Source of the DNA: Flavobacterium gelidilacus DSM 15343
Lineage (GTDB): Bacteria > Bacteroidota > Bacteroidia > Flavobacteriales > Flavobacteriaceae
Assembly (NCBI RefSeq): GCF_000422685.1
Contig: NZ_KE383904.1
Span: 134,257-198,256, forward strand
Length of the DNA: 64,000 nt
Direction of reading: 5' to 3'
Below are positions 1 to 8,683 of this stretch, piece after piece. Below the pieces are notes generated by a model. That model ran no database searches, was not told the origin of the DNA, and worked only from the letters and a program-made list of their open reading frames with translations. A program made the translations under genes and the position numbers. How positions within the stretch are numbered: the stretch's first letter is position 1; the number at the start of each line of letters is the position of its first letter.

Positions 1-72
1 GAAATGATAAGAAATACAAGAGGTTTTGGGTTTATTTTTATTGCGTTTAACTATAGAAGCCTAATCTTTTAG
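1..72 (+). CDS. possible C-terminal tail of an upstream gene (partial)
   Basis: Frame 1 is open from the first base to a TAG at 70-72 and gives 23 residues ending in FIFIAFNYRSLIF. The alternating hydrophobic and aromatic residues resemble the last strand of an outer membrane protein. The piece is too short to prove it is coding, and the other two forward frames close sooner. Confidence 0.3.
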   Translation, partial: EMIRNTRGFGFIFIAFNYRSLIF

Positions 73-92
73 GTCATTAAAATTAAAAAAAA

Positions 93-728
93 ATGAATAC
101 GATTAAAAAAGCAAGTGTAGTGTTAGTTCTTTTGTGTAGTGTAATGTCTTTTGGGCAAAAGAAGTGGAACCAAGTTTCCATTGAAGCTGGCTATGGATAT
201 GTATCTCCTTCAAAATTGTATGGGGATGCTTACAGTAAAAGTGATTTTTCAGGCTTTAATCATTTTGATGTGGGAGTGCGTTATATGATTGAACAAAATT
301 TTGGACTAAAACTAAATTATGGGAGAGACGTATTCTCAAAAGGAGATGCTGGTGTAACTTACAACAGTATTATGGTTTCTGGAGTTTATAATGTAGGGAG
401 TTTGTTTGATTTAAAGCGAGCTACTAATGAAAAAATAGGGTTGCTAGGACGTGTTGGTGTAGGAGTTACTTTTGCTAAACCTGAAACCATTAGCGGAACA
501 GAACATATTGGAACAGCAACTATTGGTTTAACACCTCAAGTAAAACTTTCAGAACGAATCAGTATTTATGGGGATGCAGCTTATGCATTTCGCTTAAAAC
601 AACATTATGGGTTTGACGGAGTTCTTTTAGATAGTGAATACAAGTCAAAGTTAGGAAAAACAACCGTGTTTTCTGTAGGCCTAATTTTTTACTGGGGCAA
701 CAAAAGCAAGCATGCAGATTGGTACTAA
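93..728 (+). CDS. secreted outer membrane beta-barrel-like protein
   Basis: A 211-residue protein with an N-terminal signal peptide (Lys-rich start, hydrophobic core to about residue 20, likely cleavage before Gln22). The rest is rich in Gly, Tyr and alternating hydrophobic residues, for example the closing strand TTVFSVGLIFYWG, which is typical of small porin-like barrels of the OmpA/OprF-like outer membrane superfamily. A barrel of about eight strands in the outer membrane is inferred. It lies just upstream of the polysaccharide locus but is separated from it by a hairpin, so a link to export is not shown. The start ATG follows an A-rich stretch, as usual in this phylum. Confidence 0.7.
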   Translation: MNTIKKASVVLVLLCSVMSFGQKKWNQVSIEAGYGYVSPSKLYGDAYSKSDFSGFNHFDVGVRYMIEQNFGLKLNYGRDVFSKGDAGVTYNSIMVSGVYNVGSLFDLKRATNEKIGLLGRVGVGVTFAKPETISGTEHIGTATIGLTPQVKLSERISIYGDAAYAFRLKQHYGFDGVLLDSEYKSKLGKTTVFSVGLIFYWGNKSKHADWY

Positions 729-745
729 TATAAGGAAGAATATTC

Positions 746-775
746 TTTTAAAGGATTAATTAACATCCTTTAAAA
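746..775 (+). terminator. 11-bp hairpin between the barrel gene and the polysaccharide locus
   Basis: TTTTAAAGGAT at 746-756 pairs perfectly with ATCCTTTAAAA at 765-775 around an 8-base loop. There is no clear T run after it on the + strand, so it may be a weak terminator or an mRNA-stability hairpin just ahead of the next ATG. Confidence 0.4.
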
Positions 776-788
776 ATAAGTTTAGTTT

Positions 789-1931
789 ATGAATACAGAA
801 AAAATATGGTTGTCTTCTCCACATATGGGAGGCAACGAACAAAAATATGTACAAGAAGCTTTTGAGGCCAATTGGGTAGCTCCTTTAGGACCCAATGTGA
901 ATGGTTTAGAAATCGATATTGAAAAGTATTTGGAGCAATCTAGCCATGTAGCGGCCTTAAGTTCAGGGACAGCGGCATTGCATCTAGGTTTAATTTTATT
1001 AGGCGTAAAAGCTGGGGATGAAGTAATTTGCCAAAGCATGACATTTTCAGCATCTGCTAATCCTATTTTGTATTTAGGAGCCATACCGGTTTTTATTGAC
1101 AGTGAAAAAGACACATGGAATTTATGCCCGATAGCTCTAGAAGAAGCTATTGTAGACAGAATAGCCAAAGGTAAAAAGCCAAAAGCTATAATTGGCGTGC
1201 ATTTATATGGGATGCCTTTTAAAGTGGAGGAAATAATGACAGTTTCCAAAAAATACAATATTCCTGTTTTGGAAGACAGTGCCGAAGCTTTGGGAAGCAC
1301 TTACAAAGGACAAAAATGCGGTACATTTGGACCCTTAGCAGCTTTATCATTTAACGGAAATAAAATTATAACTACTTCTGGTGGGGGAGCATTAGTTTGT
1401 AAAAAGAAAGAAGACAAAGATAAAACGGTCTTTTTGGCTACGCAATCTAGAGATAATGCCCCACATTACCAACATTCAGAAATTGGCTATAACTACAGAA
1501 TGAGTAACATTTGTGCTGGAATAGGTCGTGGACAAATGGAAGTTATTGACTTAAGAGTTTCTCAGCGCAGAGCTATGAATACTTTTTACCAAGCAATTTT
1601 TAAAGACAATGACGAAGTTTCTGTTTTTAAAGAACCTAATACAGATTATTTTTCCAACCACTGGTTGAGTGCTATTGTGTTAGATTCTTATGAAAAAAGA
1701 GAAGCACTGCGTTTGGCTTTGGAAAAAGAAAACATTGAGTCTAGACCTTTGTGGAAACCCATGCATTTGCAACCTATTTTTTCAAAATACCCTTATTATG
1801 GCAAAAAAGTAGCAGAAGAACTGTTTGATAACGGCTTGTGTTTGCCTTCTGGATCAAATTTAAAGGAAACAGACAAACTAAGAATTGAAAAAAATATAAG
1901 TTCTTTTTTTACTACATTTGCCAACTTGTAA
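789..1931 (+). CDS. DegT/DnrJ/EryC1/StrS-family sugar aminotransferase
   Basis: A 380-residue PLP-dependent aminotransferase that would transfer an amino group to a 4-keto (or 3-keto) nucleotide sugar. Family signatures are SSGTAALHLGL near residue 58, the EDSAEALGS segment and the PLP-binding lysine, Lys192, in SFNGNK followed by TTSGGGALV. Length is normal for the family. It begins the polysaccharide locus and is followed 36 bases later by a 4,6-dehydratase that would make its keto-sugar substrate. Together they could make a UDP-4-amino-4,6-dideoxy-HexNAc of the bacillosamine type; the exact sugar is inference. The ATG follows an A/T-rich leader. Confidence 0.88.
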   Translation: MNTEKIWLSSPHMGGNEQKYVQEAFEANWVAPLGPNVNGLEIDIEKYLEQSSHVAALSSGTAALHLGLILLGVKAGDEVICQSMTFSASANPILYLGAIPVFIDSEKDTWNLCPIALEEAIVDRIAKGKKPKAIIGVHLYGMPFKVEEIMTVSKKYNIPVLEDSAEALGSTYKGQKCGTFGPLAALSFNGNKIITTSGGGALVCKKKEDKDKTVFLATQSRDNAPHYQHSEIGYNYRMSNICAGIGRGQMEVIDLRVSQRRAMNTFYQAIFKDNDEVSVFKEPNTDYFSNHWLSAIVLDSYEKREALRLALEKENIESRPLWKPMHLQPIFSKYPYYGKKVAEELFDNGLCLPSGSNLKETDKLRIEKNISSFFTTFANL

Positions 1932-1967
1932 CAAATTGTTAAGTATTGTTTTAACCTCAAAAAAGCA

Positions 1968-3905
1968 TTGAAAAATAATTTACTAAATAAAGCCATAGAG
2001 GCCGTTTTTAATAAGAAAGTAAACTCTTTTGGGTATTTGCCAAGATGGATTATTTTTAGTATTGATATTGGCATATTAATTTTTGCCAACCTACTTACTT
2101 ATATAATGTTAACGAATCTTGATTCAACATTTTATAACTTATTAAATGTATTTGAAAGATATGGTTTAATAATATGCGTTAATATAGTTTTTTTTATTTT
2201 CTTCCGCACTTATGCAGGTATTATAAGACATAGCAGTTTTATAGATGCCGTAAAATTATTGTTTTCTACCTTTACTTCTCTAGTTGCATTGGTGATTATT
2301 AATTATATAAGCTATTTTGTTTCTGGTGAAAAAATATTTTTAGTACCTGGCTTAATCCTGAGTTTTGTATTGTCCTTTACGTTCTTGTTTTTCTTTAGAA
2401 TTATAGTAAAGTTTGTTTTTGAAAGTTTAATCAATAAAGTAGACTCAAAAAAATTAACCCCTACTGTTGTGTATGGTTCAGATGCCAATGCCATAGCAGT
2501 AGCCAATGCCATAAAATCGGAAAGTCCTCCCAGGTTTAAAGTAGTGGCTTTCATGGACAACTCAAAAGCAAATAAGTCAAAAAGCATCTTAGGATTACCT
2601 ATTCTATACAACAGTAAAAAAATATCGGTAATCATGAGAAGCTACAGGGCCAATGCTTTAATTATTGCTGAAAAATCCCTTTCAAAAGAAGATAAAATTA
2701 GTATTATTGACGATTGTTTAGAGCACAACATCAAAGTATATACAATTCCTATTATAACGAATTGGGAAAATGAAAAAGAAATTTCGAAACAAATCAAAAG
2801 TTTCCAAATTGAAGATTTATTAGAAAGAAAACCTATTGTTTTAGATAACAAATTAGTTTCAAGCCAGCTGTCTGGAAAAACCGTATTGATTACTGGAGCT
2901 GCTGGTTCTATTGGTAGTGAGATTGTATGGCAAGTGTTAGAGTTTAGTCCCAAAAAACTAATCATTATAGACCAAGCTGAAACTCCTTTGCACCACATTT
3001 CATTAGAAATTGAAAAATCGCAAAAGAAAGTAAAAGTAATTACTATAATATCAGACATCCGAAATAAAGCTAGTTTAGAAAAAGTTTTCGAACAATACAA
3101 GCCTGATGTTGTTTTTCATGCAGCGGCATACAAGCATGTGCCTTTAATGGAAAACAATCCTTGTCAAGCCATTTATACCAATGTTTTAGGGACTAAGAAT
3201 GTAGCGGATTTAGCAGTATATTATGGAGCGAAAAAATTTGTAATGGTATCTACAGATAAAGCTGTAAATCCTAGCAATGTAATGGGGGCCAGCAAACGAA
3301 TAGCTGAAAAATACGTACAAGCACTTCATTATAAGAATGCTACAGAAAAAGCGCATGATACAAAATTTATTACCACCCGATTTGGTAATGTTTTAGGTTC
3401 TAATGGTTCAGTAGTGCCTCTTTTTAAGAAACAAATAGAAAGCGGAGGGCCTATTACCATAACACATCCAGAAATTATACGCTATTTTATGACCATACCA
3501 GAAGCTTGTCAATTGGTTCTAGAAGCCGGAGGAATGGGAAATGGGGGAGAAATATATATTTTTGACATGGGTAAACCCGTTAAAATTATTGATTTGGCTA
3601 GAAAAATGATTCAATTGGCGGGTTATGAGCCTGATAAAGAAATAGAAATTAAGGTTATAGGCTTAAGACCAGGGGAAAAACTGTATGAAGAGTTGTTGAA
3701 TGATACTTCAAAAACGTTGCCTACCCACCATGAAAAAATTATGATTGCCCAAGAAGAGGAAGCAGATTTTGACAAAATTATAGTGAATACAGACCAATTG
3801 ATAACGATTGCTACTTGTCAAAATGAAGTGGATATTGTTCAATATATGAAAAAAATTGTACCAGAATTTAAGAGTTTAAACTCTACCTACGAAATGCTGG
3901 ATTAA
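1968..3905 (+). CDS. membrane-anchored nucleoside-diphosphate-sugar 4,6-dehydratase (CapD/PglF/WbpM family)
   Basis: A 645-residue protein with about four N-terminal membrane segments (residues 25-150), a first Rossmann-like domain near 165-270 and the catalytic short-chain dehydrogenase domain from about 300. The NAD site TGAAGSIGSE starts near residue 309. The catalytic region contains VSTDKAV and then MGASK near 437, where Met replaces the usual Tyr of YxxxK, as known in the PglF/WbpM inverting or retaining dehydratases. The expected reaction is UDP-GlcNAc to a UDP-4-keto-6-deoxy sugar at the inner membrane. The start used is TTG at 1968, which gives the usual family N-terminus; no ATG precedes it in frame. 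It feeds the aminotransferase upstream. Confidence 0.9.
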   Translation: MKNNLLNKAIEAVFNKKVNSFGYLPRWIIFSIDIGILIFANLLTYIMLTNLDSTFYNLLNVFERYGLIICVNIVFFIFFRTYAGIIRHSSFIDAVKLLFSTFTSLVALVIINYISYFVSGEKIFLVPGLILSFVLSFTFLFFFRIIVKFVFESLINKVDSKKLTPTVVYGSDANAIAVANAIKSESPPRFKVVAFMDNSKANKSKSILGLPILYNSKKISVIMRSYRANALIIAEKSLSKEDKISIIDDCLEHNIKVYTIPIITNWENEKEISKQIKSFQIEDLLERKPIVLDNKLVSSQLSGKTVLITGAAGSIGSEIVWQVLEFSPKKLIIIDQAETPLHHISLEIEKSQKKVKVITIISDIRNKASLEKVFEQYKPDVVFHAAAYKHVPLMENNPCQAIYTNVLGTKNVADLAVYYGAKKFVMVSTDKAVNPSNVMGASKRIAEKYVQALHYKNATEKAHDTKFITTRFGNVLGSNGSVVPLFKKQIESGGPITITHPEIIRYFMTIPEACQLVLEAGGMGNGGEIYIFDMGKPVKIIDLARKMIQLAGYEPDKEIEIKVIGLRPGEKLYEELLNDTSKTLPTHHEKIMIAQEEEADFDKIIVNTDQLITIATCQNEVDIVQYMKKIVPEFKSLNSTYEMLD

Positions 3906-3921
3906 TACCAGAATACATTTT

Positions 3922-3948
3922 TTGAAAAATTTAATTACCTTATCTTTG
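3922..3948 (+). promoter_or_regulatory. Bacteroidetes-type promoter for the export genes
   Basis: TTG at 3922-3924 and TATCTTTG at 3941-3948 match the -33 and -7 boxes of the phylum with 16 bases between them. Transcription would start about 10 bases before the ATG at 3966, so the export lipoprotein and tyrosine kinase may form their own unit. Confidence 0.55.
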
Positions 3949-3965
3949 CCTTTTAAAATAAAAAC

Positions 3966-4736
3966 ATGAATAGAACAATCCCAGTATATTTAATTTTACT
4001 ACTTAGTTTATGCTTTGGCTCTTGTGCTTCTGCTGATAAATTTGCTTTATTGCAAAATGTATCAAATACAAATGAAACTAAAGAAGCCGATTTCCAAGTA
4101 AAATTGCAACCCGATGATCTTTTAATGATTATGATATCAGCTGAAAATCCTATTATTGCCCAACCTTATAATTTGTCTAATGTTTCTGTTGCTACAAATA
4201 ATGAAACAGCTGCTGGTCTACAAAGATTGTTATCTTATCAAATAGATCAACTAGGTACTATTCAATTACCAGGATTAGGAATTATAAAGGCTGCAGGTAA
4301 AACTAGAAATGAATTGATGGCGCATATAGAAAAATTATTAGAAGGTAAAATTACAAACCCAGTCATTACCATAAGAATATTGAACTTTAAAATATCGGTA
4401 CAAGGTGAAGTTAATAGACCGGGTACTTTTCCAATCAATTCAGAAAGAGTTACGCTGTTAGAAGCTTTAAGTATGGCGGGTGATTTAACCATTTATGGAA
4501 AAAGAGACAATATTTTAGTCATAAGAGAAGAAAATGGAATAAAGAGCTTTCAAAAAGTGGACATTACCAAAGGAGATTTTGTGAATTCACCTTACTATTA
4601 TTTATCCCAAAATGATGTGATTTACGTGGAACCAAATAAGACTAGAGTTAACTCTTCTGTCATTGGTCCTAATGTAACTGTTGGGCTTACAGCACTATCT
4701 TTATTAATAACTATAATAGCCATAACAGTACGATAA
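3966..4736 (+). CDS. polysaccharide export outer membrane lipoprotein (Wza/OPX family)
   Basis: A 256-residue lipoprotein: hydrophobic signal ending in CFGSC with the lipidated cysteine at Cys20. A Poly_export domain follows (roughly residues 40-130), including PDDLLMIMISAENP, then an SLBB domain near 140-205 with QGEVNRPGTFPI. A hydrophobic segment near the C-terminus (about 233-254) is typical of Bacteroidetes OPX proteins and could insert in the outer membrane. It should form the outer membrane channel for the glycan. It is followed after a single base by the Wzc-like kinase, its usual inner membrane partner. Confidence 0.92.
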   Translation: MNRTIPVYLILLLSLCFGSCASADKFALLQNVSNTNETKEADFQVKLQPDDLLMIMISAENPIIAQPYNLSNVSVATNNETAAGLQRLLSYQIDQLGTIQLPGLGIIKAAGKTRNELMAHIEKLLEGKITNPVITIRILNFKISVQGEVNRPGTFPINSERVTLLEALSMAGDLTIYGKRDNILVIREENGIKSFQKVDITKGDFVNSPYYYLSQNDVIYVEPNKTRVNSSVIGPNVTVGLTALSLLITIIAITVR

Positions 4737-4737
4737 T

Positions 4738-7098
4738 ATGGAACAGGAGTATAAAAAAAATAGTCTAGAGCAAGACGATTCAATAAACATTAGAGAAGAA
4801 ATTGAGAAATATGTAGCGCAATGGAAATGGTTTGCCTTAAGTGCTGTCGTTTTTGTAGCAATTGCTTATGCCTATTTGCGTTATGCAACTCCTATTTTTA
4901 AAGCAACCACTACTATTTTAGTAAAAGATGATAGAAAAGGAGGTATAGCCAATGAACTAGCCGCTTTCTCGGAGTTGGGTATATTATCAGGAGCCAAAAG
5001 CAATGTAGACAATGAAATTGAAATTATTAAGTCCAGAACCTTAATAGAAAAAACAATTAAAGATTTAAACCTCAACATCAAATACTACAACAAAGGAAGA
5101 ATTAAAGATGGAGAACTTTATGGAGAATTACCTTTTAAAGTTTTTTTCTCTAATTATGAAAAAGATTTTTATGACCTAAATAATGCTTATTTTATCACTA
5201 AGAAAAACAACCAAAAATTTAGTTTATTTGACGCAAATGATAAAAAAATTGGGGACTATACTTTTGGACAAAAAATAAAACTTAAGGAAGCAGACTTGGT
5301 AGTTATGAACCAACAAGCTAAAGGCACTAAAAGTGTTTCGGTTTGGGTTCAAATTGTACCATTAAAAAGTTTAATTGAAAGTTTTTCAGCAAGGTTAGTA
5401 GTTTCTGCCTTGAGTAAGAATACTAGTGTAATAGAGTTATCTTTAACCGATCCTACCAAAAAAAGAGCAGAAGAGTTTTTAGATACTTTGGTAGAAAACT
5501 ATAATGCGGATGCTGTGGCAGATAAAAATTATATTTCTGAAAGTACCTCTAATTTTATAGATCAAAGGCTAGTACTAATTTCAAAAGAATTAGAAGAGGT
5601 AGAATCAGATGAAGAATCTTTTAAAACCAAAAATAAATTAACAGATATTCCTTCCGAAGCGGGTTTGTTTTTAGAAAATGCTTCTGAATACGAAAAGAAA
5701 GTAGTTGAAAATGAAACACAAATAAAAGTCGTTTCATCAATGAGCGAGTATATTACAAGCAACGATAAAGAATTAATCCCAGCTACCAAAATTACTTCAG
5801 AAAGCGGAGCAAGCGACCAAATTAATCAATTCAACCAATTAATTCTAACCAGAAATAATTTTCTTCAAAGTGGCGCTGGACCTGATAATCCAAAAATCTT
5901 AGCCATTGACAAGCAGATTTCAGAATTAAAAGCAAATGTAAAAAATAGTCTAAAAAGTTTAAGACAAACCTTAGAAATAAAAAGACGCGACTTAAACAGA
6001 CAAGGAGCTCTTTTGGAAGGTAAAATTTCTCAAATTCCAGGTCAAGAAAATGAATACAGAAGTTTAGTAAGACAACAAAACATAAAGCAATCGTTGTATT
6101 TATACTTGTTGCAAAAAAGGGAAGAAGCGGCTATTTCTTTAGCGATCACATCAGCTAATGCCAAAGTAATTGACCCTGCAATTTCTAGTATTAATCCAGT
6201 TTCACCAAACAAAAGAATTATTTTCTTAGGATCGCTATTGGTAGGTTTGTTGTTACCATTTAGTGTGATTTACATCAAAAACTTGCTAGATACTAAAATT
6301 AAGACTAGGTTAGATATTGAAAAAAATACTTCTATACCATTCTTAGGAGATGTGCCAAAATCAGTTTCCTCAGATCAAATTATAGATGTAAATAGTCGTT
6401 CAAGTACAGCCGAAGCGCTAAGAATTATTAGAACTAATGTTGAGTTTTTATTCAACAACAAGACAGATACTTCCGCTAAAACAATTTTTGTAACCTCAAC
6501 TTTTCCCAAAGAAGGAAAGACCTTTTTATCCATCAATATTGCGGCTACCATTGCCTTATCAGGTAAAAAAGTGTTGCTAATTGGAATGGATGTAAGAAAC
6601 CCAAAAATTGATGAATATATAAATGTCCCTTCATCAGGACTAACCAATTATTTAACTACTACTAACAAAAACATCTCAGAATTTATAGTAAAACAAGATA
6701 ATTTTGAACAGTTTTATGTATTGCCATCTGGTATAATTCCACCAAACCCAGCGGAATTATTAATGAGCAAAAAAGTAGATGAATTATTCGAAGAATTAAA
6801 ACAAGCCTATGATTATATAATTGTAGATACCGCTCCAGTCGGACTTGTTACGGATACCTTCGTAATCGCAAAACAAGCCGATTGCTTCTTGTATGTGGTA
6901 AGAGCTAATATGTTAGACAAACGAATGTTACGCATCCCAGAAGAGTTATATCAAGAAAAGAAATTGCCTAATATGGCTGTTATTTTAAATGACACCGATT
7001 CCAATAAAGGCTACGGTTATGGCTACGGTTATGGCTACGGCTACGGAGCAGAAGTAAAAGAAAAAAAATCTTGGTTCAAAAGACTCTTTAAGTTTTAA
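4738..7098 (+). CDS. polysaccharide co-polymerase with C-terminal tyrosine autokinase (Wzc type)
   Basis: A 786-residue inner membrane protein. A Wzz domain has transmembrane segments near 34-52 and 498-518 with a long periplasmic coiled-coil region between. The cytoplasmic BY-kinase has Walker A PKEGKT near residue 590, Walker A' LLIGMDVRNP near 613 and Walker B YIIVDTAP near 693. The tail carries six Gly-Tyr pairs at 758-769 (Tyr759 to Tyr769) followed by a basic end; such tyrosine clusters are the autophosphorylation sites of this family. It should control chain length and contact the OPX channel. The matching phosphatase lies downstream on the other strand. Confidence 0.95.
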   Translation: MEQEYKKNSLEQDDSINIREEIEKYVAQWKWFALSAVVFVAIAYAYLRYATPIFKATTTILVKDDRKGGIANELAAFSELGILSGAKSNVDNEIEIIKSRTLIEKTIKDLNLNIKYYNKGRIKDGELYGELPFKVFFSNYEKDFYDLNNAYFITKKNNQKFSLFDANDKKIGDYTFGQKIKLKEADLVVMNQQAKGTKSVSVWVQIVPLKSLIESFSARLVVSALSKNTSVIELSLTDPTKKRAEEFLDTLVENYNADAVADKNYISESTSNFIDQRLVLISKELEEVESDEESFKTKNKLTDIPSEAGLFLENASEYEKKVVENETQIKVVSSMSEYITSNDKELIPATKITSESGASDQINQFNQLILTRNNFLQSGAGPDNPKILAIDKQISELKANVKNSLKSLRQTLEIKRRDLNRQGALLEGKISQIPGQENEYRSLVRQQNIKQSLYLYLLQKREEAAISLAITSANAKVIDPAISSINPVSPNKRIIFLGSLLVGLLLPFSVIYIKNLLDTKIKTRLDIEKNTSIPFLGDVPKSVSSDQIIDVNSRSSTAEALRIIRTNVEFLFNNKTDTSAKTIFVTSTFPKEGKTFLSINIAATIALSGKKVLLIGMDVRNPKIDEYINVPSSGLTNYLTTTNKNISEFIVKQDNFEQFYVLPSGIIPPNPAELLMSKKVDELFEELKQAYDYIIVDTAPVGLVTDTFVIAKQADCFLYVVRANMLDKRMLRIPEELYQEKKLPNMAVILNDTDSNKGYGYGYGYGYGYGAEVKEKKSWFKRLFKF

Positions 7099-7130
7099 GG
7101 TTAAAAGTTTAAGAGGTTATAAGGTTATAG
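7099..7130 (+). repeat. short GGTTA-type tandem-like repeat
   Basis: Directly after the kinase stop codon, GGTTA-containing units recur about every 7-17 bases (GGTTAAAAG, AGGTTATAAGGTTATAG). A similar stretch occurs in the opposite orientation at 51401-51430, also just outside a gene end. It appears to be low-complexity intergenic repeat with no sign of coding. Confidence 0.5.
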
Positions 7131-7137
7131 TGGAATT

Positions 7138-7170
7138 AAAGAGCAGTTGTTTTACAGCTGCTCTTTTTTT
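7138..7170 (+). terminator. Rho-independent terminator after the tyrosine kinase
   Basis: AAAGAGCAG at 7138-7146 pairs with CTGCTCTTT at 7158-7166, with three further weak or normal pairs inside, and runs into a T tract to 7170. It should end the transcript that includes the OPX and kinase genes. Confidence 0.85.
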
Positions 7171-7186
7171 GCGCTTTATTTTTAGT

Positions 7187-7715
7187 GGTTACCAATTATT
7201 TGAATAGTAATACCAAACGTCTCTCCGCAAACTTGTCACCCTGAAAGGGTCTCGCTTGCATATTAAACGTCAGTACTTATTAAGTATTAATTACGAATAC
7301 TCTCAACCCACCACTTTGTCACCCTGAAAGGGTCTGAATAGCATGTTGTGCGTTAGAACTTATAGTTCATAATTCAACAAGTTTTCAAATTTATTTTATA
7401 TTAAAATTACAATCATCCCAAGTATTGGTAGTTTTTTAATTCAATTGTATGTTGTGAATACTCGAAATCAATGCACTGCAAGTTCAAAAGCTGTACTTAC
7501 AAACCAGATCCTTTCAGGATGACAAAGTGGTGGGTTGTGTGCTTTCGTTGTTGATTGATTGTTGGTGTTTACCAATTATTTAAATTTTACTTACAAGCGT
7601 CTATCCTCCAAACTTGTCACCCTGCTTGTGCTGAATTTAGTTCAGTAAAAGGGTCTGAATAGTACGGTGTACGTCAGAATCTGTAGTTCATTAATTCAAC
7701 AAGTTTTCAAATTTA
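7187..7715. repeat. intergenic block of REP-like palindromic elements and imperfect direct repeats
   Basis: This gap of about 660 bases between the kinase and phosphatase has no gene. It contains four copies of a small palindromic element, TTGTCA-CCCTGAAAGGG-TCT: 7233-7252 (+), 7316-7335 (+), 7506-7525 (-) and an expanded form at 7614-7656 (+). Longer similarity surrounds them: TTACCAATTATTT occurs near 7189 and 7569, and GGGTCTGAATAG at 7330 and 7651 is followed by similar sequence ending in TTCAACAAGTTTTCAAATTT. The copies at 7304-7335 and 7506-7537 form a long imperfect inverted repeat that includes CAACCCACCACTTTGTCA. Confidence 0.75.
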
Positions 7716-7756
7716 ATCCAGATTAAATTTACTAATAACCACAGATCATCGAGAAC

Positions 7757-8491
7757 CTAATAAAAAAAAGAATTATTCTCAGCCGCTTTTTTCAGTTGAT
7801 CGACTTCTTTAATAACAATCGGATTTAAAAAAGAAGCTACATGATGTTTGTGATGAAAATCCGATCCAACAAAATCAATCATGTTATGCTTTAATAGTTC
7901 ATCAGCAATTTTAGCGACTTCCTTACCATAGTAACCAGTGGCAGAAAGTAAATTCATTTGAAAATAACAACCTGCTTTTTTTAGTTTAGCATAATTAGAA
8001 AAGTCAGAATGATAAAAAACATAGCGTTCTGGATGCGCTAAAACAGGAATATACCCTGCGACTTGAAGCTTAAAAATATAATCATAAAGTTGAATAGGCG
8101 GATTGATATAAGACATTTCAACTAACACATAATTATCTTTTAGTGTTAAAAGCTTTCCTTCTTCAAATAAAGAAGCAAAATAGTCATCCATTATATATTC
8201 AGAAGCAGCTTTTAGGGTCACTTTTGTAGTTAATTCACTCAAGTTTTCTTTAGTAAATTGTAAGGCTTCTGAAATAGTTTCTGGAGTATTATTCCAAATG
8301 TTTTCAATGGTATGGGGCGAAGTTATAATTTTTGAAAAACCAAATGCAATCATGCTCTCCAATAGGAATTTTGAATCTTCTATAGTTTTGGCACCATCGT
8401 CAATGCCAGGCAACACATGCGAATGAATATCCACATAATTTGTAGGAATTAAATCTAGTAATCGTGCTTTTGGTTTTAGGAATGAAAACAT
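7757..8491 (-). CDS. PHP-family tyrosine-protein phosphatase (CpsB/CapC/YwqE type)
   Basis: A 244-residue PHP-domain metallophosphatase. The metal-binding motifs are HSHVLPGIDDG (His23, His25), TSPHT, AHPERY and the closing GSDFHHKHH. Known members of this family in capsule loci remove phosphate from the tyrosine tail of the BY-kinase, so the likely substrate is the Gly-Tyr tail of the upstream kinase. It is cytoplasmic with no signal peptide. It is transcribed against the rest of the locus and sits between the kinase and the ABC exporter, a placement that would allow separate regulation. Confidence 0.92.
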   Translation of the reverse strand: MFSFLKPKARLLDLIPTNYVDIHSHVLPGIDDGAKTIEDSKFLLESMIAFGFSKIITSPHTIENIWNNTPETISEALQFTKENLSELTTKVTLKAASEYIMDDYFASLFEEGKLLTLKDNYVLVEMSYINPPIQLYDYIFKLQVAGYIPVLAHPERYVFYHSDFSNYAKLKKAGCYFQMNLLSATGYYGKEVAKIADELLKHNMIDFVGSDFHHKHHVASFLNPIVIKEVDQLKKAAENNSFFY

Positions 8492-8508
8492 GTAGTTGCA
8501 ATTTGTTA

Positions 8509-8516
8509 CAAAGATA
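8509..8516 (-). promoter_or_regulatory. -7 box for the phosphatase gene
   Basis: On the - strand this reads TATCTTTG, a full match to the TAnnTTTG -7 box, 17 bases before the ATG. The nearest TTG (8545-8547) is 28 bases away, longer than usual, so only the -7 element is convincing. Confidence 0.5.
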
Positions 8517-8619
8517 GTTTTTTTTGTAATCTGTTATCTACAGTCAATGATTAAACTCTATGAAATTACAAGTTTAATATTTGATAACGATAATAAATTT
8601 AAAACAAACAATAAGGAAA

Positions 8620-8627
8620 TAAATTTG
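8620..8627 (+). promoter_or_regulatory. -7 box ahead of the ABC exporter operon
   Basis: TAAATTTG matches the TAnnTTTG consensus about 57 bases before the permease ATG. No well-spaced TTG is seen upstream. It is the best candidate start for the long + strand transcript that begins at the permease. Confidence 0.4.
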
Positions 8628-8683
8628 TACCTTCTTTAAAATAGCTTAATTTTGAGGCCTATACATTATAGTAATTAATAATA

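Noticed and set aside
746..775. The 11-bp hairpin as a riboswitch or operator
   Set aside because: It is a simple stem-loop with no additional conserved structure, and the following gene encodes a sugar aminotransferase with no known riboswitch class.
782..1300. 172-residue open frame on the - strand
   Set aside because: It lies antisense inside the well-supported aminotransferase gene and has no recognisable domain; it is a shadow of that gene.
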